From Sulfuricella sp. (GTDB taxonomy: Bacteria; Pseudomonadota; Gammaproteobacteria; Burkholderiales; Sulfuricellaceae): a DNA stretch of 6,960 bases. The stretch spans positions 1 through 6,960 of the forward strand of contig JAIOJM010000168.1 of the NCBI GenBank assembly GCA_019911785.1, read 5' to 3'. The first letter of the stretch is position 1. Each line of letters starts with the position of its first letter. Below the pieces are notes generated by a model. The model worked only from the letters and a program-made list of their open reading frames with translations. It did no database searches and was not told the DNA's origin. Below are positions 1 through 6,219 of this stretch, in pieces. Both the position numbers and the translations under genes were made by a program.

Positions 1-1
1 C

Positions 2-709
2 GGGCGCTACCTGATCGAGCGCGAACAGGCCTATTTCGATCAGGCGGTGGCGGATATTTTCGGCTTCAATGCGCTGCAAATCGGCTTCCCCCAGTCCGAC
101 CTGTTGCGTGCGAATCGCATGCCGAAGCGGTTCGCCGCCGCGCCACAATTTTCGGAAAACAGGAAAGCGGAGATCAAATTACTGGCCGAGCCGGGGAGTT
201 TGCCGATCGCCAGCCAGAGCATCGATTTGCTGCTGCTGCCCCACGTGCTGGAATTCAGCGCGCACCCCCACCAGATCCTGCGCGAGGCGGAGCGGGTGCT
301 GATGCCGGAGGGGCAGGTGATCATCAGCGGCTTCAACCCATTCAGTCTGTGGGGGCTGCCCCGGTTCCTGCCCAGTCACAAGCAGAATTACCCCTGGCAC
401 GGGAATTTTATTTCCCTGCTGCGCATCAAGGATTGGCTGGCCCTGCTGGGCTTTGATGTGGTGGCCGGCCGGATGTGCTGCTATGCGCCGCCGTTGCGCA
501 GCGAACAATGGCTGCGGCGCTTCCACTTCATGGAAGCCGCTGGCGACCGCTGGTGGGCGCTGGCGGGTGGCGTGTATTTCCTGCAGGCGAAAAAGAAGGT
601 GGCCGGCATGCATTTGATCATGCCGAGCTGGAACAGAAATTCAGCGGCAAAGAAAGCGCTCGCCCCGGTGCCGCAAAAAATGATCAACAATAAAACATCC
701 GAACAGTAA
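2..709 (+). CDS. YafS-like class I SAM-dependent methyltransferase-fold protein, 5' end cut by the window
   Basis: The frame is open from base 2, so the true start lies to the left; 235 residues are visible and probably only 10-20 are missing. An in-frame GTG at 47 is internal, because the residues before it ([18 protein letters not shown]) look like conserved family sequence. The segment from [19 protein letters not shown] through [15 protein letters not shown] to [17 protein letters not shown] matches the later half of a Methyltransf_11 fold and closely resembles E. coli YafS. The usual glycine-rich SAM motif I is not obvious; FGFNALQIG stands where it would be expected. The last 30 or so residues are basic and low in complexity. 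The stop is two bases before rnhA, so the two are almost certainly co-transcribed. In E. coli yafS also sits between gloB and rnhA. The substrate is unknown, and methyltransferase activity is inferred from the fold only. Confidence 0.85.
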   Translation, partial: GRYLIEREQAYFDQAVADIFGFNALQIGFPQSDLLRANRMPKRFAAAPQFSENRKAEIKLLAEPGSLPIASQSIDLLLLPHVLEFSAHPHQILREAERVLMPEGQVIISGFNPFSLWGLPRFLPSHKQNYPWHGNFISLLRIKDWLALLGFDVVAGRMCCYAPPLRSEQWLRRFHFMEAAGDRWWALAGGVYFLQAKKKVAGMHLIMPSWNRNSAAKKALAPVPQKMINNKTSEQ

Positions 710-711
710 AA

Positions 712-1182
712 ATGGTAGAGAACAAGGAAATTCCAGAGCTGCGGCGCAACATCGTGGAGATCTACACCGACGGTGCCTGCAAGGGCAATCCCGGCGTCGG
801 AGGCTGGGGCGCATGGCTGCGCTATTCCGGCCATGAAAAGGAGCTCTGCGGCGGCGAGAAGCTGACCACCAACAACCGCATGGAGCTGACTGCGGTGATC
901 CGGGCGCTGGAAGCCTTGTCGCGCCCCTGCATCGTCCGGCTGCATACCGACTCGAAGTACGTTCAGAAAGGCATCAGCGAGTGGATTCATGCCTGGAAGC
1001 TGCGCGGCTGGCGCACTGCCGACAAGAAACCGGTGAAGAACGATGACTTGTGGCGGCAACTCGACGTGCTGGCCGCGCGGCACGAGATCGAGTGGCTGTG
1101 GATCAAGGGCCATGCCGGGCACGAAGGCAACGAACGGGCCGACAGGCTGGCCAACCGGGGCGTAGAGGAATTCACCCGATAA
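712..1182 (+). CDS. rnhA: Ribonuclease HI
   Basis: This enzyme cuts the RNA strand of RNA-DNA hybrids in the cytoplasm, clearing R-loops and primers. The 156-residue product has every catalytic residue in order: D20 (in [11 protein letters not shown]), E58 (in NNRMELTAV), D80 (in HTDSKYV), H134 (in [14 protein letters not shown]) and D144. Each is exactly ten positions later than E. coli D10, E48, D70, H124 and D134, which points to a short N-terminal extension of about ten residues. The basic handle that grips the hybrid is present around 86-112 ([15 protein letters not shown]...[10 protein letters not shown]). The ATG at 712 has no clear Shine-Dalgarno sequence, but it follows the upstream stop by two bases, which suggests translational coupling. 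An in-frame GTG at 754 would remove the extension and is the alternative start. Length and motifs indicate an intact, functional enzyme. Confidence 0.97.
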   Translation: MVENKEIPELRRNIVEIYTDGACKGNPGVGGWGAWLRYSGHEKELCGGEKLTTNNRMELTAVIRALEALSRPCIVRLHTDSKYVQKGISEWIHAWKLRGWRTADKKPVKNDDLWRQLDVLAARHEIEWLWIKGHAGHEGNERADRLANRGVEEFTR

Positions 1183-1186
1183 TTTC

Positions 1187-1319
1187 TATCCACGGATTAA
1201 CACGGAATCACACGGATTAAACAGCAAGATCAATAAGCGTTCCAATGCTTATGTTCGCAAAGGTACGGGCCATCTCAGATTGAATTTCATCTGTGTACAT
1301 CTGTGTTAATCCGTGGATA
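1187..1319. repeat. 133-bp inverted-repeat element built of 10-bp units, between rnhA and dnaQ
   Basis: The outer arms at 1187-1206 and 1300-1319 are inverted copies matching at 19 of 20 positions (tatccacggattaacac, then g or a, then ga). Inside, each arm holds three consecutive 10-bp units starting with cac. On the plus strand these are cacggattaa at 1191, cacggaatca at 1201 and cacggattaa at 1211. On the minus strand they are cacggattaa (1315-1306), cacagatgta (1305-1296) and cacagatgaa (1295-1286). A separate small hairpin lies in the centre at 1233-1252. There is no coding capacity and no clear target-site duplication. Similar 'cacggattaacac' repeats are, as I recall, scattered between genes in many environmental bacteria. 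Whether this is a MITE-like element or a protein-binding or structural repeat cannot be decided here. Confidence 0.8.
1233..1252. repeat. Small hairpin in the centre of the rnhA-dnaQ element
   Basis: ataagc at 1233-1238 is the exact reverse complement of gcttat at 1247-1252. The eight-base interior can extend the stem by a G-T and T-A pair. No run of T follows on either strand, so it does not look like an intrinsic terminator. It may be an inner part of the surrounding repeat element. Confidence 0.4.
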
Positions 1320-1333
1320 ACTGGTTATAAAAT

Positions 1334-1338
1334 TAGGA
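1334..1338 (+). promoter_or_regulatory. Ribosome binding site fixing the dnaQ start
   Basis: tagga at 1334-1338 lies eight bases before the ATG at 1347. It supports that ATG over the in-frame GTG at 1293, which lies inside the repeat element and would add 18 residues unlike any part of the epsilon family. Confidence 0.55.
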
Positions 1339-1346
1339 TTTTTAAA

Positions 1347-2054
1347 ATGCGGCAAATCATTCTGGATACCGAGACCACCGGACTGGACGCCAATCTGGGG
1401 CACCGCATCATCGAGGTGGCCGCGGTTGAAATGATCAACCGGCGCTTGACGGGCAATCACTTCCATCATTACCTCAACCCGCAGCGCGAGATTGACCCGG
1501 GTGCGCAGCAGGTGCACGGAATAAGCCTGGAATTTCTGCAGGACAAGCCGTTTTTTCGGGATGTCGCCCAGGATTTCATCGAGTTCATCAGCGGTGCGGA
1601 GTTGGTCATCCACAATGCGCCGTTCGATATCGGATTCCTCAACAGCGAACTGAAGCTGGCCGGCCTGGAACCGGTCGGGAAATATAGCCCGGACGTGATC
1701 GACACCCTGAAAATGGCCAAGGACCTGCGCCCGGGGCAGAAAAATAATCTGGATGCGCTGTGCCGCCACTATCAGGTGGACAATGCCAGCCGCACCCTGC
1801 ACGGCGCCCTGCTGGACACAGAACTGCTGGCCGAGGTTTACCTCGCCATGACGCGCGGGCAAAACAGCCTGATGATCGAATCAGTTGACGCGGGAGACAA
1901 TCACGCCGATCTGGGTGGAGATTTTGTGCCGCACGACCTGATGGTGCTGGCGGCGACATCGGACGAGATGGAAGCGCATAGCGCTTACCTGGGCGAGATC
2001 GACAAGGCCAGCAAGGGCGCCTGCCTGTGGCGGGCGCTTGAGAGCGGTGCCTGA
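1347..2054 (+). CDS. dnaQ: DNA polymerase III epsilon subunit, 3'-5' proofreading exonuclease
   Basis: This is the DEDDh exonuclease that removes mismatched bases for the replicative polymerase. The 235-residue product (E. coli epsilon has 243) shows Exo I at 6-13 (LDTETTGL, with D7 and E9), Exo II at 89-98 (HNAPFDIGFL, with D94) and Exo III around 152-157 (H152 and D157 in HGALLDTEL). These correspond to E. coli D12, E14, D103, H162 and D167. Just after the catalytic domain, QNSLMI at 172-177 occupies the place of the E. coli clamp-binding motif QTSMAF, so beta-clamp contact is likely. The remaining roughly 60 residues form the flexible linker and polymerase-alpha-binding tail, ending in ACLWRALESGA. 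The start is the ATG at 1347, preceded by tagga. The gene lies 164 bases after rnhA on the same strand; in E. coli these two genes are divergent. Confidence 0.96.
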   Translation: MRQIILDTETTGLDANLGHRIIEVAAVEMINRRLTGNHFHHYLNPQREIDPGAQQVHGISLEFLQDKPFFRDVAQDFIEFISGAELVIHNAPFDIGFLNSELKLAGLEPVGKYSPDVIDTLKMAKDLRPGQKNNLDALCRHYQVDNASRTLHGALLDTELLAEVYLAMTRGQNSLMIESVDAGDNHADLGGDFVPHDLMVLAATSDEMEAHSAYLGEIDKASKGACLWRALESGA

Positions 2055-2068
2055 ATGAGGCGTATTTT
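2047..2068 (+). terminator. Weak terminator-like hairpin overlapping the dnaQ stop codon
   Basis: gcct at 2049-2052 can pair with aggc at 2058-2061 across a five-base loop, with two outer wobble pairs possible, followed by gtatttt. The stem is short and the T run is only four bases, so termination would be inefficient at best. Confidence 0.25.
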
Positions 2069-2256
2069 CCCGATCCACAGGTGATATTCAGCCCTCGCGA
2101 ATCCACCGTCCGGTTATGCTCAGTAATTTGAACCGAGCGTTACCCAAAAATCGTAGTTCACTATTCTCTCTGTGTGCGCCTTTTGTGTTGGTATCTGGCC
2201 TCAACTTCCGTAGTGAAACTTTGGTAAGATGGCTAGGTAGCGAGGAGCGAGAGATC

Positions 2257-2318
2257 ATGTCTATCCATTTGGAGTTGATTTGATGAGGTATGCCCTGGCC
2301 CTGCCGGGGGTGGCTTGA
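2257..2318 (+). other. Two tiny overlapping reading frames (8 and 11 codons) in the FIST leader
   Basis: ATG at 2257, preceded by cgaggag nine bases upstream, opens an eight-codon frame (MSIHLELI) ending at TGA 2281-2283. The last base of that stop is the first base of ATG 2283, which opens MRYALALPGVA ending at TGA 2316-2318. The second frame stops 23 bases before the FIST start. The layout resembles coupled leader peptides, but frames this short arise easily by chance. No attenuator hairpin is evident and no function is assigned. Confidence 0.2.
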
Positions 2319-2329
2319 CTTTAATTTCT

Positions 2330-2334
2330 GAGGA
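2330..2334 (+). promoter_or_regulatory. Ribosome binding site of the FIST gene
   Basis: gagga at 2330-2334 stands seven bases before the ATG at 2342, an optimal spacing. It decides against the in-frame TTG at 2315, which lies upstream of this site and would add nine residues. Confidence 0.75.
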
Positions 2335-2341
2335 ATCCAGC

Positions 2342-3457
2342 ATGCAAGTAGCTCAAATCCGATGGTCCCCCAATTCAGGTTGGGAAGATGTCCCCCGTTT
2401 CGCTGCTGAGGCCGACTTGGTATTGGTTTTTGCGAATGTCGATTTTTTTGAGACGGAGAGCTGCTATGCGCAGATAAGGGGGAAGTTTCCCCAGGCACAT
2501 ATTGTCGGATGCTCTTCTTCGGGCAGTGTAATTGGTGTTGAAATCTGCGATGGGAATGTGGTGGCAACAGCCGTCAAGTTCGATCATGCCAAGGTGCGCA
2601 TCGCTACGGTCGATGTAACGGCAGAGATTGGCGGACTCGATATGGGAGCGCGACTGATGGCTGAATTGGATAGCCAGGATTTGCGTCATGTATTCGTTCT
2701 GTCGGATGGTTTACAGATTAACGGCAGTGATTTGGCGTATGGGTTAAATCAGGCCGGTATTGCCGTCACTGGCGGGCTGGCTGGGGATGGAACTCGTTTT
2801 CAAAAGACATGGGTAATGGCCGATGCGCCCGCAAAAGCCGGGCGTGTTGTTGCTCTGGGATTTTATGGTGATATAACAATCAAGAGTGGTTGCTTCGCTG
2901 GATGGGATGAGTTTGGTGCAGAACGGATTGTTACCAAATCAACAGGCAACGTGGTTTATGAAATTGACGGTAAGCCAGCACTGTCTCTTTACAAAAAATA
3001 CCTTGGCGAGCAAGCCGCCGAACTGCCGTCCAGCGGCTTGCGCTTCCCGTTGAACATTCAGGCCGACAAAAGCAGTCAGCCTCTGATTCGGACACTGCTG
3101 GCGGTTGATGAGGAAGCCCAGAGTCTGACTTTTGCCGGAGATGTGCCGCAAGGTTATCTTTGCAAGCTGATGAGAGCCAATATTGACAGTCTCATCGACA
3201 ATGCCGGACTGGCGGCAGATGCGGCGCAACCGGTGCAATCCGGCTCTTCCGGTCTATGTCTTGTCGTCAGTTGCGTGGGCAGGCGACTGGTGATGGGGCA
3301 ACTGACCGAGGATGAACTGGAGATTGTTCAGGCTAAGCTTGGCGCAGCCACTGCAATCTCCGGCTTTTACTCCTATGGTGAACTGGCTCCGTTCAGCGAT
3401 GTACTCCAGTGCCAATTACATAACCAAACAATGACACTGACTACTCTTTACGAGTAG
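2342..3457 (+). CDS. Stand-alone FIST-domain sensory protein (FIST_N + FIST_C), NosP-like candidate
   Basis: The 371-residue soluble protein has no signal peptide or membrane segment and contains only the two FIST halves. FIST_N covers about 25-195, with GCSSSG at 56-61, FVLSDG at 118-123 and GGLAGDG at 144-150. FIST_C covers about 205-350, with GKPALSLYKKYLG at 210-222, VVSCVGRR at 308-315 and the hallmark GFYSYGELAP at 341-350. It ends in LHNQTMTLTTLYE. Both halves look full length. FIST is a ligand-sensing module; a subset called NosP binds haem and senses nitric oxide, and is encoded next to histidine kinases or cyclic-di-GMP enzymes. This protein has just four histidines (H53, H82, H116, H360) as possible haem ligands; whether it binds haem is unknown. 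The next gene follows after ten bases and is almost certainly its output partner. Base composition is lower in GC than dnaQ or fumC. Confidence 0.93.
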   Translation: MQVAQIRWSPNSGWEDVPRFAAEADLVLVFANVDFFETESCYAQIRGKFPQAHIVGCSSSGSVIGVEICDGNVVATAVKFDHAKVRIATVDVTAEIGGLDMGARLMAELDSQDLRHVFVLSDGLQINGSDLAYGLNQAGIAVTGGLAGDGTRFQKTWVMADAPAKAGRVVALGFYGDITIKSGCFAGWDEFGAERIVTKSTGNVVYEIDGKPALSLYKKYLGEQAAELPSSGLRFPLNIQADKSSQPLIRTLLAVDEEAQSLTFAGDVPQGYLCKLMRANIDSLIDNAGLAADAAQPVQSGSSGLCLVVSCVGRRLVMGQLTEDELEIVQAKLGAATAISGFYSYGELAPFSDVLQCQLHNQTMTLTTLYE

Positions 3458-3467
3458 GCATAATCGT

Positions 3468-5333
3468 ATGCACCACTTACTCGAACGACAAATAAGTCGC
3501 TATCTCGGGAAAAACTTCCAGCCTGATTCGACGTTGCAGTCGTTTCTGCAGATTGTCGATGATTACTATCAAGAGATAGACAAAGAAAAGAGATTGTTGC
3601 AAAACTCGTTACTCGTAAATAATGCTGAATTGAATGAGGTAAATGAGCGGCTGCGCATTGAGGCTGTTGCTTTCGAGACGCATGATGCCATCATGATTAC
3701 CGATGGCGATGCCAAAATCATCAGAGTCAATCAGGCATTTCAAGACATCACCGGATATAGTGCGGAAGAGGTCATAGGCGAAAATCCTCGCATCCTGAGT
3801 TCAGGCCTTCATAACAAGGATTTTTTTGCGGAGATGTGGCAGAGGTTGCAGAGCGTTGGTACTTGGAGCGGTGAGATTTGGGATAAACGCAAGAGCGGGC
3901 AAGTTTATCCAAAATGGACGACCATCACGGCCATCAAGAACCATGTAGGCAAGGTGACCCAGTATGTGGCCATCTTCAATGACCTGACCATGCGCAAGCT
4001 GGCGGAAGAAAAAATCCGCAATCTGGGGTTCTATGACGGGCTCACCCAACTGCCAAACCGGCGCTTGCTTATGGACCGACTGCACTCGGCACTGTTAACC
4101 TCGGCGCGTAGCAATCGCTGCGGTGCGATTCTGTTTCTTGATATGGACAGATTCAAAACCCTGAACGATACAATGGGTCATGACTACGGCGACCTGTTCT
4201 TGATTGAAGTAGCCAAGCGCATCCAGTCCTGTGTGCGCGAGGTGGATACTGTGGCACGCCTGGGCGGCGATGAGTTCGTGGTGTTGCTCGAAGAAGTCGA
4301 TGCGGATGCCAAAAATTGCCCACGCGAAGCTGCGCTACGCGAAGTCGCGCTGGTCGCCGAGAGGATTCGTGCTGCCCTTTCTGCGCCTTATCAACTCAAC
4401 GGCATTGAACAGTATAGTTCAGCCAGTATAGGGGTGCGTTTGTATTGCGGCAAAGAAGAGTCTGTAGATACCTTGTTTAAACACGCCGATATGGCGATGT
4501 ACCAGGTCAAGGATGCCGGGCGAAATGCCGTGATGTTCTTCGATCAGGCCATGCAACAGGCAGTGGAGGCACGTGCCGCACTAGAGTCGGATTTGCGTTA
4601 TGCCGTAACCAACCATCAACTGCATTTGTACTATCAGATCCAAGTGGATAATGAATATCATCCGATTGGATCGGAGGCATTGATACGCTGGATTCATCCA
4701 ACGCGGGGCATGGTTCCACCAATGCAATTTATTCCAATCGCGGAGGAAAGCTCATTGATCCTCGATATAGGGGGCTGGGTATTGGATACCGCATGCCGCC
4801 AGCTTGGATTGTGGGCCAAAAGCGAGAAGACCCGCCACCTGACACTGGCTGTGAACGTGAGTGCGGAACAATTCAAGCAGCGTGATTTTGTGGGACTGAT
4901 CAAAACCATGCTGCGCCTTCATGCGGTTGAAGCGTCATGTCTGAAGCTGGAGTTGACCGAGAGCGTGTTGCTGAATAATTTGACGGACGTGATTACCAAG
5001 ATGCATGCCTTGAAATCACTAGGCGTCAGCTTGTCCCTGGATGATTTCGGCACAGGTTATTCGTCACTATCGTATTTGAAGCAACTGCCGTTGGACCAGA
5101 TTAAAATTGATCAGAGTTTTGTGCGGGACATCGTAACGGATCCCAATGATGCACTAATGGTGAAGACCATCATTGACTTGGCAAATGATTTCCGTCTGGA
5201 AGTGATCGCTGAAGGGGTGGAGACCGAAGATCAGTTGGCGTTTCTGAAACAGAACGGCTGCATGCTTTATCAGGGCTACCTGTTCAGCCAGCCCGTGCCG
5301 ATTGAGCAGTTCGAGACGTTGCTGAATCGGTAG
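3468..5333 (+). CDS. PAS-GGDEF-EAL cyclic-di-GMP synthase/phosphodiesterase with N-terminal coiled-coil head
   Basis: The 621-residue protein has no transmembrane segment, so it should act in the cytoplasm. Residues 1-63 are charged, helical-looking sequence (LLERQISRYLG... then LLQNSLLVNNAELNEVNERLR), probably a coiled coil. PAS spans about 66-175 (NPRILSSG, WSGEIWDKRKSG, YPKW). GGDEF spans about 185-360, with DGLTQLPNRR at 190-199, LDMDRFKTLND at 224-234 and an intact GGDEF at 266-270. An RxxD product-inhibition site (R257-D260) lies exactly five residues before it. EAL spans about 375-621 with E403, N463, E495, D525, D526, K546, E582 and Q602, the full metal and catalytic set of active phosphodiesterases. 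Both opposing activities therefore look possible, with direction presumably set by PAS and the FIST partner. The usual YQPQ motif reads YQIQ at 389-392. The ATG follows the FIST stop by ten bases with no strong ribosome site, suggesting coupled translation. Confidence 0.95.
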   Translation: MHHLLERQISRYLGKNFQPDSTLQSFLQIVDDYYQEIDKEKRLLQNSLLVNNAELNEVNERLRIEAVAFETHDAIMITDGDAKIIRVNQAFQDITGYSAEEVIGENPRILSSGLHNKDFFAEMWQRLQSVGTWSGEIWDKRKSGQVYPKWTTITAIKNHVGKVTQYVAIFNDLTMRKLAEEKIRNLGFYDGLTQLPNRRLLMDRLHSALLTSARSNRCGAILFLDMDRFKTLNDTMGHDYGDLFLIEVAKRIQSCVREVDTVARLGGDEFVVLLEEVDADAKNCPREAALREVALVAERIRAALSAPYQLNGIEQYSSASIGVRLYCGKEESVDTLFKHADMAMYQVKDAGRNAVMFFDQAMQQAVEARAALESDLRYAVTNHQLHLYYQIQVDNEYHPIGSEALIRWIHPTRGMVPPMQFIPIAEESSLILDIGGWVLDTACRQLGLWAKSEKTRHLTLAVNVSAEQFKQRDFVGLIKTMLRLHAVEASCLKLELTESVLLNNLTDVITKMHALKSLGVSLSLDDFGTGYSSLSYLKQLPLDQIKIDQSFVRDIVTDPNDALMVKTIIDLANDFRLEVIAEGVETEDQLAFLKQNGCMLYQGYLFSQPVPIEQFETLLNR

Positions 5334-5521
5334 TTAACCGAAACGTAAAATTACGGATGGCGAGTCTGGATTGTGACAGGCGGCCTGCTTTGGATGATTG
5401 AGGGCGGCTGTTTTACGCTGATTTTGAGCGTCGGACTTCCATAGAATATGTAATCGGCTCGATGTCCGTGTTCTATCGTTATACTTACCCACATCGGCGG
5501 CAAGAAAAGGCGGAACAGGGC
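5334..5521. other. Intergenic region before the membrane methyltransferase-like gene
   Basis: I find no gene here. acgct at 5415-5419 pairs with agcgt at 5427-5431 as a five-base stem without a T run. Possible promoter pieces are TTGAGC at 5425 with TATGTA 17 bases downstream, and TATACT at 5480-5485 without a matching -35. None is convincing. No strong terminator follows the GGDEF-EAL gene, so read-through into the next gene is possible. Confidence 0.4.
5512..5514 (+). promoter_or_regulatory. Probable ribosome binding site deciding the start at 5522
   Basis: gga at 5512-5514 lies seven bases before ATG 5522, and aagg at 5507-5510 lies eleven bases before it. The earlier in-frame ATG at 5462 has no purine-rich site upstream. 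Confidence 0.4.
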
Positions 5522-6187
5522 ATGACTGAATCGGATTGGCGGGATATGGCTTTGCTGGCGCTTTTCTGGCTGGGGTATTTCGCCTTGCATTCGGTGCTGG
5601 CTTCGCTCCGGATTAAAAGTTGGGTCGCCTTGCATTATCCGGAGCGGATGCCGCTTTATCGGCTGAGCTACAATATTCTTGCGGTGTTGATGCTGCTGCC
5701 GATACTCTGGCTGATGGTCCGCAGTCCCGGCCCGACACTATGGGCCTGGCAGGGTCTGGGTGCCTGGTTGGCGAACGGGCTGGCGCTGGCGGCGGTGTTC
5801 GGTTTCATGAAATCGCTGAATTATTACGATACCCAGGATTTCCTCGGCTTGCGCCAGTGGAAATCACACACCCGGCGGGTGGAGGATCAGGAGGGCTTCC
5901 ATCTTTCGCCATTCCATCGTTATGTGCGTCATCCGTGGTATTCATTCGGGCTGGTGCTGATCTGGACCCGCGACATGAATGCCGCAATGCTGCTGTCCAG
6001 CGTGATGATGACGGTTTATTTCATCATCGGTTCGCGGCTGGAAGAAAAGAAGCTGATGGTCTATCACGGAGATGTCTACCGGCGCTACATAGAACAGGTA
6101 CCCGGCCTGATTCCCCTGCCCTGGAAGTCGCTCACGGCGAAGGAAGCCGCCGAGCTGGTAAAGGCGGCGCAGCGGACAGGAGTTTAA
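5522..6187 (+). CDS. Integral membrane protein of the isoprenylcysteine carboxyl methyltransferase / NnrU-like family
   Basis: The 221-residue product has about four or five hydrophobic segments (roughly 9-28, 47-66, 74-95 and 138-171, the last perhaps two helices). The conserved C-terminal half carries RHPWYS at 136-141, then SRLEEKKLMVYHGDVYRRYIEQVPGLIP at 171-198. This spacing of RHPxY, a double glutamate and paired tyrosines before a VPGLIP end is the SAM-binding signature of ICMT/PEMT-type membrane methyltransferases. Bacterial members mostly have unknown substrates, probably lipids or small molecules at the inner membrane; the related NnrU is linked to nitrogen-oxide metabolism. An in-frame ATG at 5462 would add 20 hydrophilic residues (MSVFYRYTYPHRRQEKAEQG) but lacks a ribosome site, so I prefer 5522. 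The gene lies 188 bases after the GGDEF-EAL gene and converges on fumC with 32 bases between stops. The exact family is uncertain; the membrane methyltransferase class is fairly secure. Confidence 0.82.
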   Translation: MTESDWRDMALLALFWLGYFALHSVLASLRIKSWVALHYPERMPLYRLSYNILAVLMLLPILWLMVRSPGPTLWAWQGLGAWLANGLALAAVFGFMKSLNYYDTQDFLGLRQWKSHTRRVEDQEGFHLSPFHRYVRHPWYSFGLVLIWTRDMNAAMLLSSVMMTVYFIIGSRLEEKKLMVYHGDVYRRYIEQVPGLIPLPWKSLTAKEAAELVKAAQRTGV

Positions 6188-6219
6188 TCCGTCATCATGC
6201 CAGTTCATGAAATCATGCG

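Larger units (their letters stand above)
2055..2341. other. Intergenic region before the FIST gene
   Basis: These 287 bases separate dnaQ from the FIST gene. I see no tRNA, no cyclic-di-GMP riboswitch core and no convincing sigma-70 -35/-10 pair. TTGAAC at 2128 and TAAGAT at 2225 are isolated half-matches. Two tiny frames with ribosome-binding potential occupy 2257-2318. A promoter for the signalling pair is expected here but I cannot place it. Confidence 0.5.

Noticed and set aside
481..1122. Minus-strand open frame of 213 codons across the methyltransferase and rnhA.
   Set aside because: It lies opposite two well-supported genes, and its protein shows no family resemblance.
1311..1320. Read on the minus strand, the right arm begins ttatccacg, matching 8 of 9 bases of a DnaA box (TTATNCACA); the left arm has a weaker copy.
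   Set aside because: The match falls exactly in the ends of the inverted repeat and is explained by it. There is no box cluster, no AT-rich unwinding region and no origin gene nearby.
1326..1331. TATAAA as a -10 promoter box for dnaQ.
   Set aside because: No -35 partner is visible, and the predicted start of transcription would fall at or past the ribosome binding site.
1639..2106. Minus-strand open frame of 155 codons opposite dnaQ, rich in Arg, Pro and Gly.
   Set aside because: The composition is typical of an antisense frame of a GC-rich gene, and dnaQ is certain.
2315..2341. Nine-residue N-terminal extension of the FIST protein from TTG 2315.
   Set aside because: A well-spaced gagga site precedes ATG 2342, and that site would lie inside the extended reading frame.
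2055..2341. Possible cyclic-di-GMP riboswitch or tRNA before the signalling pair (E. coli has a tRNA-Asp after dnaQ).
   Set aside because: I found neither a cloverleaf with a T-loop sequence nor a GEMM-like core in these bases.
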